Source: Hippophae tibetana
Taxonomy: Eukaryota; Streptophyta; Magnoliopsida; Rosales; Elaeagnaceae
DNA length: 64,000 nt
Assembly (NCBI GenBank): GCA_037013495.1
Contig: CM072801.1
Span: forward strand, 101,749,816 to 101,813,815
Direction: 5' to 3'
Shown here: one piece after another, positions 19,801 to 34,700 of the stretch
Layout: the number at the start of each line of letters is the position of its first letter
Numbering within the stretch: position 1 is the stretch's first letter
The notes under the pieces: model-generated
Seen by the model: only the letters and a program-made list of their open reading frames with translations
Database searches by the model: none
What the model was told of the DNA's origin: nothing
Program-made: the position numbers and the translations under genes

Positions 19801-20299
19801 TTTATTATATTTTAATAATATATATAATAATAATTTTTCATCTATTTATTTTTATATATTAATTACTTATTTATGGTTATTTATATTAACTTATTTATTT
19901 ATTATATTAATTATTTTTATCAACTTACATATATTATTAGTTATATATATTCATATTTATTATATACTAATAGAAGCTATAATATTTATTTTTATAAAAT
20001 AATTATATACTAATAGAAGTTATAATATTTATTTTTATAATATAATTATTTTTTTCCACCTAGTAAGAGTTTTTTTTAATTTTATTAAATTGTAACGTTA
20101 TTTTCTTTTGATGTCTATTTATTTGTTTTTATTAATTATTGTCTCTTATGTATTTTATTTGAGTGTTTATTATTTTGTGTTGGTTGGGCTACGTAAATTA
20201 ATTGATTCTCTTTATTACTTATTTTTAGTTATTGATATTCTTTATTATATTTTAATAATATATATAATAACTATTTTTTAACTACTTATTTATTACATA
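16833..20299 (+). repeat. Satellite array, central block part 1
   Basis: Completes the monomer split by element 1, then full monomers starting at about 17163, 17945, 18730 and 19515 (spacing 782-785 bp). The 17163 monomer carries the variant ATACAAATAAAAG shared with monomers at 2767, 55360, 58439, 59224 and 60788. The others carry CAAGTATTTATTATATAC. No gene is seen. Confidence 0.93.
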
Positions 20300-23200
20300 G
20301 TGATTACTTATTCTTACTTATTTATATTAACTTATTTATTTATTATATTAATTATTTTTATAATATTTGTTTTTATATACTTACATATTCTTAGTTATAT
20401 ATATTTATGTATTTATTATATACTAATAAAAGTGATAATAATTATTTTTATACACGTAGCAAGAGTTATATTTAAGTTTATCCAATTTAAACGACTATTT
20501 TTTGTTGTTCTTGTAAGAAAATATGAATCTATCCCTTATTACTATTAATAATAATTAGTTATTCTTATTTATTAATATTTACATATTTATTATATTTTAA
20601 TAATATATATAATAATAATTTTTCATCTATTTATTTTTATATATTAATTACTTATTTATGGTTATTTATATTAACTTATTTATTTATTATATTAATTATT
20701 TTTATCAACTTACATATATTATTAGTTATATATATTCATATTTATTATATACTAATAGAAGCTATAATATTTATTTTTATAAAATAATTATATACTAATA
20801 GAAGTTATAATATTTATTTTTATAATATAATTATTTTTTTCCACCTAGTAAGAGTTTTTTTTAATTTTATTAAATTGTAACGTTATTTTCTTTTGATGTC
20901 TATTTATTTGTTTTTATTAATTATTGTCTCTTATGTATTTTATTTGAGTGTTTATTATTTTGTGTTGGTTGGGCTACGTAAATTAATTGATTCTCTTTAT
21001 TACTTATTTTTAGTTATTGATATTCTTTATTATATTTTAATAATATATATAATAACTATTTTTTAACTACTTATTTATTACATAGTGATTACTTATTCTT
21101 ACTTATTTATATTAACTTATTTATTTATTATATTAATTATTTTTATAATATTTGTTTTTATATACTTACATATTCTTAGTTATATATATTTATGTATTTA
21201 TTATATACTAATAAAAGTGATAATAATTATTTTTATACACGTAGCAAGAGTTATATTTAAGTTTATCCAATTTAAACGACTATTTTTTGTTGTTCTTGTA
21301 AGAAAATATGAATCTATCCCTTATTACTATTAATAATAATTAGTTATTCTTATTTATTAATATTTACATATTTATTATATTTTAATAATATATATAATAA
21401 TAATTTATCATCTATTAATTTTTATATAGTAATTACTTATTCATTGTTATTTTTATTTATATATTTATTAATTATATTAATTATTTTTATCAACTTACAT
21501 ATATTCTTAGTTATATATATTCATATTTATTATATACTAATAGAAGCTATAATCTTTATTTTTATAAAATAATTATTATTTATAATTATTTTTTTCCACC
21601 TAGCAAGGGTTTTTTTTTAATTTTATTCAATTGTAACGTTATTATCTTTTGTCGTCTATTTATTTGTTATTATTAATTATTGTCTCTTATGTATTTTATT
21701 TGAGTGTTTATTATTTTGTGTTGGTTGGGCTACGTAAATTAATTGATTCTCTTTATTACATATTTTTAGTTATTGATATTCTTTATTATATTTTAATAAT
21801 ATATATAATAACTATTTTTTAACTACTTATTTATTACATAGTGATTACTTATTCTTACTTATTTATATTAACTTATTTATTTATTATATTAATTATTTTT
21901 ATAATATTTGTTTTTATATACTTACATATTCTTAGTTATATATATTCAAGTATTTATTATATACTAATAAAAGTGATAATAATTATTTTTATCCATGTAG
22001 CAAGAGTTTTATTTAAGTTTATCCAATTTTAACGTTTATTTTTTGTTGTTCTTGTAGGAAAATATGAATCTATCCCTTATTACTGTAAATAATAATTACT
22101 TATTCTTATTTATTTATATTTACATATTTATTATATTTTAATAATATATATAATAATAATTTTTCATCTATTTATTTTTATATATTAATTACTTATTTAT
22201 GGTTATTTATATTAACTTATTTATTTATTATATTAATTATTTTTATCAACTTACATATATTATTAGTTATATATATTCATATTTATTATATACTAATAGA
22301 AGCTATAATATTTATTTTTATAAAATAATTATATACTAATAGAAGTTATAATATTTATTTTTATAATATAATTATTTTTTTCCACCTAGTAAGAGTTTTT
22401 TTTAATTTTATTAAATTGTAACGTTATTTTCTTTTGATGTCTATTTATTTGTTTTTATTAATTATTGTCTCTTATGTATTTTATTTGAGTGTTTATTATT
22501 TTGTGTTGGTTGGGCTACGTAAATTAATTGATTCTCTTTATTACTTATTTTTAGTTATTGATATTCTTTATTATATTTTAATAATATATATAATAACTAT
22601 TTTTTAACTACTTATTTATTACATAGTGATTACTTATTCTTACTTATTTATATTAACTTATTTATTTATTATATTAATTATTTTTATAATATTTGTTTTT
22701 ATATACTTACATATTCTTAGTTATATATATTTATGTATTTATTATATACTAATAAAAGTGATAATAATTATTTTTATACACGTAGCAAGAGTTATATTTA
22801 AGTTTATCCAATTTAAACGACTATTTTTTGTTGTTCTTGTAAGAAAATATGAATCTATCCCTTATTACTATTAATAATAATTAGTTATTCTTATTTATTA
22901 ATATTTACATATTTATTATATTTTAATAATATATATAATAATAATTTTTCATCTATTTATTTTTATATATTAATTACTTATTTATGGTTATTTATATTAA
23001 CTTATTTATTTATTATATTAATTATTTTTATCAACTTACATATATTATTAGTTATATATATTCATATTTATTATATACTAATAGAAGCTATAATATTTAT
23101 TTTTATAAAATAATTATATACTAATAGAAGTTATAATATTTATTTTTATAATATAATTATTTTTTTCCACCTAGTAAGAGTTTTTTTTAATTTTATTAAA

Positions 23201-26200
23201 TTGTAACGTTATTTTCTTTTGATGTCTATTTATTTGTTTTTATTAATTATTGTCTCTTATGTATTTTATTTGAGTGTTTATTATTTTGTGTTGGTTGGGC
23301 TACGTAAATTAATTGATTCTCTTTATTACTTATTTTTAGTTATTGATATTCTTTATTATATTTTAATAATATATATAATAACTATTTTTTAACTACTTAT
23401 TTATTACATAGTGATTACTTATTCTTACTTATTTATATTAACTTATTTATTTATTATATTAATTATTTTTATAATATTTGTTTTTATATACTTACATATT
23501 CTTAGTTATATATATTTATGTATTTATTATATACTAATAAAAGTGATAATAATTATTTTTATACACGTAGCAAGAGTTATATTTAAGTTTATCCAATTTA
23601 AACGACTATTTTTTGTTGTTCTTGTAAGAAAATATGAATCTATCCCTTATTACTATTAATAATAATTAGTTATTCTTATTTATTAATATTTACATATTTA
23701 TTATATTTTAATAATATATATAATAATAATTTATCATCTATTAATTTTTATATAGTAATTACTTATTCATTGTTATTTTTATTTATATATTTATTAATTA
23801 TATTAATTATTTTTATCAACTTACATATATTCTTAGTTATATATATTCATATTTATTATATACTAATAGAAGCTATAATCTTTATTTTTATAAAATAATT
23901 ATTATTTATAATTATTTTTTTCCACCTAGCAAGGGTTTTTTTTTTAATTTTATTCAATTGTAACGTTATTATCTTTTGTCGTCTATTTATTTGTTATTAT
24001 TAATTATTGTCTCTTATGTATTTTATTTGAGTGTTTATTATTTTGTGTTGGTTGGGCTACGTAAATTAATTGATTCTCTTTATTACTTATTTTTAGTTAT
24101 TGATATTCTTTATTATATTTTAATAATATATATAATAATTATTTTTTAACTACTTATTTATTACATAGTAATTACTTATTCTTACTTATTTATATTAACT
24201 TATTTATTTATTATATATATTATTTTTATAATATTTGTTTTTATATACTTACATATTCTTAGTTATATGTATTCATCTATTTATTATATACTAATAAAAT
24301 TTATAATAATTTTTTTTATCCACGTAGCAAGAGTTTTATTTAAGTTTATCCAATTTTAACGTCTATTTTCTCTTGTTCTTAAAGGAAAATATGAATTTAT
24401 CCCTTATTATTGTAAATAATAATTACTTATTCTTATTTATTTATATTTACATATTAATTATATTTTAATAATATATATAATAATAATTTTTCATCTATTT
24501 ATTTTTATATAATAATTACTTATTCATGGTTATTTATATTTACATATTTATTTATTATATTAATTATTTTTATCAACTTACATATATTATTAGTTATATA
24601 TATTCATATTTATTATATACTAATAGAAGCTATAATATTTATTTTTATAAAATAATTATATACTAATAGAAGTTATAATATTTATTTTTATAATATAATT
24701 ATTTTTTTCCACCTAGTAAGAGTTTTTTTTAATTTTATTAAATTGTAACGTTATTTTCTTTTGATGTCTATTTATTTGTTTTTATTAATTATTGTCTCTT
24801 ATGTATTTTATTTGAGTGTTTATTATTTTGTGTTGGTTGGGCTACGTAAATTAATTGATTCTCTTTATTACTTATTTTTAGTTATTGATATTCTTTATTA
24901 TATTTTAATAATATATATAATAATTATTTTTTAACTACTTATTTATTACATAGTAATTACTTATTCTTACTTATTTATATTAACTTATTTATTTATTATA
25001 TATATTATTTTTATAATATTTGTTTTTATATACTTACATATTCTTAGTTATATATATTCAAGTATTTATTATATACTAATAAAAGTGATAATAATTATTT
25101 TTATCCATGTAGCAAGAGTTTTATTTAAGTTTATCCAATTTTAACGTCTATTTTTTGTTGTTCTTGTAGGAAAATATGAATCTATCCCTTATTACTGTAA
25201 ATAATAATTACTTATTCTTATTTATTTATATTTACATATTTATTATATTTTAATAATATATATAATAATAATTTTTCATCTATTTATTTTTATATATTAA
25301 TTACTTATTTATGGTTATTTATATTAACTTATTTATTTATTATATTAATTATTTTTATCAACTTACATATATTATTAGTTATATATATTCATATTTATTA
25401 TATACTAATAGAAGCTATAATATTTATTTTTATAAAATAATTATATACTAATAGAAGTTATAATATTTATTTTTATAATATAATTATTTTTTTCCACCTA
25501 GTAAGAGTTTTTTTTAATTTTATTAAATTGTAACGTTATTTTCTTTTGATGTCTATTTATTTGTTTTTATTAATTATTGTCTCTTATGTATTTTATTTGA
25601 GTGTTTATTATTTTGTGTTGGTTGGGCTACGTAAATTAATTGATTCTCTTTATTACTTATTTTTAGTTATTGATATTATTTATTATATTTTAATAATATA
25701 TATAATAACTATTTTTTAACTACTTATTTATTACATAGTGATTACTTATTCTTACTTATTTATATTAACTTATTTATTTATTATATTAATTATTTTTATA
25801 ATATTTGTTTTTATATACTTACATATTCTTAGTTATATATATTTATGTATTTATTATATACTAATAAAAGTGATAATAATTATTTTTATCCACGTAGCAA
25901 GAGTTCTATTTAAGTTTATCCAATTTAAACGACTATTTTTTGTTGTTCTTGTAAGAAAATATGAATCTATCCCTTATTACTATTAATAATAATTAGTTAT
26001 TCTTATTTATTAATATTTACATATTTATTATATTTTAATAATATATATAATAATAATTTATCATCTATTAATTTTTATATAGTAATTACTTATTCATTGT
26101 TATTTTTATTTATATATTTATTAATTATATTAACAATTTTTATCAACTTACATATATTCTTAGTTATATATATTCATATTTATTATATACTAATAGAAGC

Positions 26201-29200
26201 TATAATCTTTATTTTTATAAAATAATTATTATTTATAATTATTTTTTTCCACCTAGCAAGGGTTTTTTTTTAATTTTATTCAATTGTAATGTTATTATCT
26301 TTTGTCGTCTATTTATTTGTTATTATTAATTATTGTCTCTTATGTATTTTATTTGAGTGTTTATTATTTTGTGTTGGTTGGGCTACGTAAATTAATTGAT
26401 TCTCTTTATTACTTATTTTTAGTTATTGATATTCTTTATTATATTTTAATAATATATATAATAACTATTTTTTAACTACTTATTTATTACATAGTGATTA
26501 CTTATTCTTACTTATTTATATTAACTTATTTATTTATTATATTAATTATTTTTATAATATTTGTTTTTATATACTTACATATTCTTAGTTATATATATTT
26601 ATGTATTTATTATATACTAATAAAAGTGATAATAATTATTTTTATACACGTAGCAAGAGTTATATTTAAGTTTATCCAATTTAAACGACTATTTTTTGTT
26701 GTTCTTGTAAGAAAATATGAATCTATCCCTTATTACTATTAATAATAATTAGTTATTCTTATTTATTAATATTTACATATTTATTATATTTTAATAATAT
26801 ATATAATAATAATTTTTCATCTATTTATTTTTATATATTAATTACTTATTTATGGTTATTTATATTAACTTATTTATTTATTATATTAATTATTTTTATC
26901 AACTTACATATATTATTAGTTATATATATTCATATTTATTATATACTAATAGAAGCTATAATATTTATTTTTATAAAATAATTATATACTAATAGAAGTT
27001 ATAATATTTATTTTTATAATATAATTATTTTTTTCCACCTAGTAAGAGTTTTTTTTAATTTTATTAAATTGTAACGTTATTTTCTTTTGATGTCTATTTA
27101 TTTGTTTTTATTAATTATTGTCTCTTATGTATTTTATTTGAGTGTTTATTATTTTGTGTTGGTTGGGCTACGTAAATTAATTGATTCTCTTTATTACTTA
27201 TTTTTAGTTATTGATATTCTTTATTATATTTTAATAATATATATAATAACTATTTTTTAACTACTTATTTATTACATAGTGATTACTTATTCTTACTTAT
27301 TTATATTAACTTATTTATTTATTATATTAATTATTTTTATAATATTTGTTTTTATATACTTACATATTCTTAGTTATATATATTTATGTATTTATTATAT
27401 ACTAATAAAAGTGATAATAATTATTTTTATACACGTAGCAAGAGTTATATTTAAGTTTATCCAATTTAAACGACTATTTTTTGTTGTTCTTGTAAGAAAA
27501 TATGAATCTATCCCTTATTACTATTAATAATAATTAGTTATTCTTATTTATTAATATTTACATATTTATTATATTTTAATAATATATATAATAATAATTT
27601 ATCATCTATTAATTTTTATATAGTAATTACTTATTCATTGTTATTTTTATTTATATATTTATTAATTATATTAATTATTTTTATCAACTTACATATATTC
27701 TTAGTTATATATATTCATATTTATTATATACTAATAGAAGCTATAATCTTTATTTTTATAAAATAATTATTATTTATAATTATTTTTTTCCACCTAGCAA
27801 GGGTTTTTTTTTAATTTTATTCAATTGTAACGTTATTATCTTTTGTCGTCTATTTATTTGTTATTATTAATTATTGTCTCTTATGTATTTTATTTGAGTG
27901 TTTATTATTTTGTGTTGGTTGGGCTACGTAAATTAATTGATTCTCTTTATTACTTATTTTTAGTTATTGATATTCTTTATTATATTTTAATAATATATAT
28001 AATAATTATTTTTTAACTACTTATTTATTACATAGTAATTACTTATTCTTACTTATTTATATTAACTTATTTATTTATTATATATATTATTTTTAATATA
28101 TTATTTTTTATATACTTACATATTCTTAATTAGATATATTCATCTATTTATTATATACTAATAAAATTTATAATAATTTTTTTTATCCACGTAGCAAGAG
28201 TTTTATTTAAGTTTATCCAATTTTAACGTCTATTTTCTCTTGTTCTTGAAGGAAAATATGAATATATCCCTTATTATTGTAAATAATAATTACTTATTCT
28301 TATTTATTTATATTTACATATTTATTATATTTTAATAATATATATAATAATAATTTTTCATCTATTTATTTTTATATAATAATTACTTATTCATGGTTAT
28401 TTATATTAACTTATTTATTTATTATATTAATTATTTTTATCAACTTACATATATTATTAGTCATATATATTCATATTTTTATATACTAATAGAAGCTATA
28501 ATATTTATTTTTATAAAATAATTATATACTAATAGAAGTTATAATATTTATTTTTATAAAATAATTATTTTTTTCCACCTAGCAAGGGTTTTTTTAATTT
28601 ATTCAATTGTAATGTTATTATCTTTTGTCGTCTATTTATTTGTTATTATTAATTATTGTCTCTTATGTATTTTATTTGAGTGTTTATTATTTTGTGTTGG
28701 TTGGGCTACGTAAATTAATTGATTCTCTTTATTACTTATTTTTAGTTATTGATATTCTTTATTATATTTTAATAATATATATAATAACTATTTTTTAACT
28801 ACTTATTTATTACATAGTGATTACTTATTCTTACTTATTTATATTAACTTATTTATTTATTATATTAATTATTTTTATAATATTTGTTTTTATATACTTA
28901 CATATTCTTAGTTATATATATTTATGTATTTATTATATACTAATAAAAGTGATAATAATTATTTTTATACACGTAGCAAGAGTTATATTTAAGTTTATCC
29001 AATTTAAACGACTATTTTTTGTTGTTCTTGTAAGAAAATATGAATCTATCCCTTATTACAATTAATAATAATTAGTTATTCTTATTTATTAATATTTACA
29101 TATTTATTATATTTTAATAATATATATAATAATAATTTTTCATCTATTTATTTTTATATATTAATTACTTATTTATGGTTATTTATATTAACTTATTTAT

Positions 29201-31142
29201 TTATTATATTAATTATTTTTATCAACTTACATATATTATTAGTTATATATATTCATATTTATTATATACTAATAGAAGCTATAATATTTATTTTTATAAA
29301 ATAATTATATACTAATAGAAGTTATAATATTTATTTTTATAATATAATTATTTTTTTCCACCTAGTAAGAGTTTTTTTTAATTTTATTAAATTGTAACGT
29401 TATTTTCTTTTGATGTCTATTTATTTGTTTTTATTAATTATTGTCTCTTATGTATTTTATTTGAGTGTTTATTATTTTGTGTTGGTTGGGCTACGTAAAT
29501 TAATTGATTCTCTTTATTACTTATTTTTAGTTATTGATATTCTTTATTATATTTTAATAATATATATAATAACTATTTTTTAACTACTTATTTATTACAT
29601 AGTGATTACTTATTCTTACTTATTTATATTAACTTATTTATTTATTATATTAATTATTTTTATAATATTTGTTTTTATATACTTACATATTCTTAGTTAT
29701 ATATATTTATGTATTTATTATATACTAATAAAAGTGATAATAATTATTTTTATACACGTAGCAAGAGTTATATTTAAGTTTATCCAATTTAAACGACTAT
29801 TTTTTGTTGTTCTTGTAAGAAAATATGAATCTATCCCTTATTACTATTAATAATAATTAGTTATTCTTATTTATTAATATTTACATATTTATTATATTTT
29901 AATAATATATATAATAATAATTTATCATCTATTAATTTTTATATAGTAATTACTTATTCATTGTTATTTTTATTTATATATTTATTAATTATATTAATTA
30001 TTTTTATCAACTTACATATATTCTTAGTTATATATATTCATATTTATTATATACTAATAGAAGCTATAATCTTTATTTTTATAAAATAATTATTATTTAT
30101 AATTATTTTTTTCCACCTAGCAAGGGTTTTTTTTTAATTTTATTCAATTGTAACGTTATTATCTTTTGTCGTCTATTTATTTGTTATTATTAATTATTGT
30201 CTCTTATGTATTTTATTTGAGTGTTTATTATTTTGTGTTGGTTGGGCTACGTAAATTAATTGATTCTCTTTATTACTTATTTTTAGTTATTGATATTCTT
30301 TATTATATTTTAATAATATATATAATAATTATTTTTTAACTACTTATTTATTACATAGTAATTACTTATTCTTACTTATTTATATTAACTTATTTATTTA
30401 TTATATATATTATTTTTAATATATTATTTTTTATATACTTACATATTCTTAATTAGATATATTCATCTATTTATTATATACTAATAAAATTTATAATAAT
30501 TTTTTTTATCCACGTAGCAAGAGTTTTATTTAAGTTTATCCAATTTTAATGTCTATTTTCTCTTGTTCTTGAAGGAAAATATGAATATATCCCTTATTAT
30601 TGTAAATAATAATTACTTATTCTTATTTATTTATATTTACATATTTATTATATTTTAATAATATATATAATAATAATTTTTCATCTATTTATTTTTATAT
30701 AATAATTACTTATTCATGGTTATTTATATTTACATATTTATTTATTATATTAATTATTTTTATCAACTTACATATATTCTTAGTTATATATATTCATATT
30801 TATTATATACTAATAGAAGCTATAATATTTATTTTTATAAAATAATTATATACTAATAGAAGTTATAATATTTATTTTTATAATATAATTATTTTTTTCC
30901 ACCTAGTAAGAGTTTTTTTTAATTTTATTAAATTGTAACGTTATTTTCTTTTGATGTCTATTTATTTGTTTTTATTAATTATTGTCTCTTATGTATTTTA
31001 TTTGAGTGTTTATTATTTTGTGTTGGTTGGGCTACGTAAATCAATTGATTCTCTTTATTACTTATTTTTAGTTATTGATATTCTTTATTATATTTTAATA
31101 ATATATATAATAATTCTTTTTTAACTACTTATTTATTACATA
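20300..31142 (+). repeat. Satellite array, central block part 2, trimer-like higher-order repeats
   Basis: Monomer starts at about 20300, 21085, 21841, 22626, 23411, 24168, 24953, 25738, 26494, 27279, 28035, 28817, 29602 and 30358. A pair of near-identical monomers marked by TACACGTAGCAAGAGTTATA and CCAATTTAAACGACTATT recurs at 20300/21085, 22626/23411, 26494/27279 and 28817/29602. Two of the gaps between pairs are about 2.32-2.33 kb, the length of three monomers (785+785+756). The short monomers lack the second TATACTAATAGAAG repeat of about 30 bp. All copies are in one orientation. Confidence 0.88.
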
Positions 31143-31739
31143 GTGATTACTTATTCTTACTTATTTATATTAACTTATTTATTTATTATATTAATTATTT
31201 TTATAATATTTATTTTTATATACTTACATATTCATAGTTATATATATTCAAGTATTTATTATATACTAATAAAAGTGATAATAATTATTTTTATCCATGT
31301 AGCAAGAGTTTTATTTAAGTTTATCCAATTTTAACGTCTATTTTTTGTTGTTCTTGTAGGAAAATATGAATCTATCCCTTATTACTGTAAATAATAATTA
31401 CTTATTCTTATTTATTTATATTTACATATTTATTATATTTTAATAATATATATAATAATAATTTTTCATCTATTTATTTTTATATATTAATTACTTATTT
31501 ATGGTTATTTATATTAACTTATTTATTTATTATATTAATTATTTTTATCAACTTACATATATTATTAGTTATATATATTCATATTTATTATATACTAATA
31601 AAAGCTATAATATTTATTTTTATAAAATAATAATTATTTATAATTATTTTTTTCCACCTAGCAAGAGTTTTTTTTAATTTTATTAAATTGTAACGTTATT
31701 TTCTTTTGTTGTCTATTTATTTGTTATTATTAATTATTG

Positions 31740-34700
31740 TCTCTTATGTATTTTATTTGAGTGTTTATTATTTTGTGTTGGTTGGGCTACGTAAATTAAT
31801 TGATTCTCTTTATTACTTATTTTTAGTTATTGATATTCTTTATTATATTTTAATAATATATATAATAACTATTTTTTAACTACTTATTTATTACATAGTG
31901 ATTACTTATTCTTACTTATTTATATTAACTTATTTATTTATTATATTAATTATTTTTATAATATTTGTTTTTATATACTTACATATTCTTAGTTATATAT
32001 ATTTATGTATTTATTATATACTAATAAAAGTGATAATAATTTTTTTTATCCACGTAGCAAGAGTTTTATTTAAGTTTATCCAATTTTAACGTCTATTTTC
32101 TCTTGTTCTTGAAGGAAAATATGAATTTATCCCTTATTATTGTAAATAATAATTACTTATTCTTATTTATTTATATTTACATATTTATTATATTTTAATA
32201 ATATATATAATAATAATTTTTCATCTATTTATTTTTATATAATAATTACTTATTCATGGTTATTTATATTTACATATTTATTTATTATATTAATTATTTT
32301 TATCAACTTACATATATTATTAGTTATATATATTCATATTTATTATATACTAATAGAAGCTATAATATTTATTTTTATAAAATAATTATATACTAATAGA
32401 AGTTATAATATTTATTTTTATAATATAATTATTTTTTTCCACCTAGTAAGAGTTTTTTTTAATTTTATTAAATTGTAACGTTATTTTCTTTTGATGTCTA
32501 TTTATTTGTTTTTATTAATTATTGTCTCTTATGTATTTTATTTGAGTGTTTATTATTTTGTGTTGGTTGGGCTACGTAAATTAATTGATTCTCTTTATTA
32601 CTTATTTTTAGTTATTGATATTATTTATTATATTTTAATAATATATATAATAACTATTTTTTAACTACTTATTTATTACATAGTGATTACTTATTCTTAC
32701 TTATTTATATTAACTTATTTATTTATTATATTAATTATTTTTATAATATTTGTTTTTATATACTTACATATTCTTAGTTATATATATTTATGTATTTATT
32801 ATATACTAATAAAAGTGATAATAATTATTTTTATCCACGTAGCAAGAGTTCTATTTAAGTTTATCCAATTTAAACGACTATTTTTTGTTGTTCTTGTAAG
32901 AAAATATGAATCTATCCCATATTACTATTAATAATAATTAGTTATTCTTATTTATTAATATTTACATATTTATTATATTTTAATAATATATATAATAATA
33001 ATTTATCATCTATTAATTTTTATATAGTAATTACTTATTCATTGTTATTTTTATTTATATATTTATTAATTATATTAACAATTTTTATCAACTTACATAT
33101 ATTCTTAGTTATATATATTCATATTTATTATATACTAATAGAAGCTATAATCTTTATTTTTATAAAATAATTATTATTTATAATTATTTTTTTCCACCTA
33201 GCAAGGGTTTTTTTTAATTGTATTCAATTGTAACGTTATTATCTTTTGTCGTCTATTTATTTGTTATTATTAATTATTGTCTCTTATGTATTTTATTTGA
33301 GTGTTTATTATTTTGTGTTGGTTGGGCTACGTAAATTAATTGATTCTCTTTATTACTTATTTTTAGTTATTGATATTCTTTATTATATTTTAATAATATA
33401 TATAATAATTATTTTTTAACTACTTATTTATTACATAGTAATTACTTATTCTTACTTATTTATATTAACTTATTTATTTATTATATATATTATTTTTATA
33501 ATATTTGTTTTTATATACTTACATATTCTTAGTTATATATATTCATCTATTTATTATATACTAATAAAATTTATAATAATTTTTTTTATCCACGTAGCAA
33601 GAGTTTTATTTAAGTTTATCCAATTTTAACGTCTATTTTCTCTTGTTCTTGAAGGAAAATATGAATTTATCCCTTATTATTGTAAATAATAATTACTTAT
33701 TCTTATTTATTTATATTTACATATTTATTATATTTTAATAATATATATAATAATAATTTTTCATCTATTTATTTTTATATAATAATTACTTATTCATGGT
33801 TATTTATATTTACATATTTATTTATTATATTAATTATTTTTATCAACTTACATATATTATTAGTTATATATATTCATATTTATTATATACTAATAGAAGC
33901 TATAATATTTATTTTTATAAAATAATTATATACTAATAGAAGTTATAATATTTATTTTTATAATATAATTATTTTTTTCCACCTAGTAAGAGTTTTTTTT
34001 AATTTTATTAAATTGTAACGTTATTTTCTTTTGATGTCTATTTATTTGTTTTTATTAATTATTGTCTCTTATGTATTTTATTTGAGTGTTTATTATTTTG
34101 TGTTGGTTGGGCTACGTAAATCAATTGATTCTCTTTATTACTTATTTTTAGTTATTGATATTCTTTATTATATTTTAATAATATATATAATAATTCTTTT
34201 TTAACTACTTATTTATTACATAGTGATTACTTATTCTTACTTATTTATATTAACTTATTTATTTATTATATTAATTATTTTTATAATATTTGTTTTTATA
34301 TACTTACATATTCTTAGTTATATATATTCAAGTATTTACTATATACTAATAAAAGTGATAATAATTATTTTTATCCATGTAGCAAGAGTTTTATTTAAGT
34401 TTATCCAATTTTAACGTCTATTTTTTGTTGTTCTTGTAGGAAAATATGTATCTATCCCTTATTACTGTAAATAATAATTACTTATTCTTATTTATTTATA
34501 TTTACATATTTATTATATTTTAATAATATATATAATAATAATTTTTCATCTATTTATTTTTATATATTAATTACTTATTTATGGTTATTTATATTAACTT
34601 ATTTATTTATTATATTAATTATTTTTATCAACTTACATATATTATTAGTTATATATATTCATATTTATTATATACTAATAGAAGCTATAATATTTCTTTT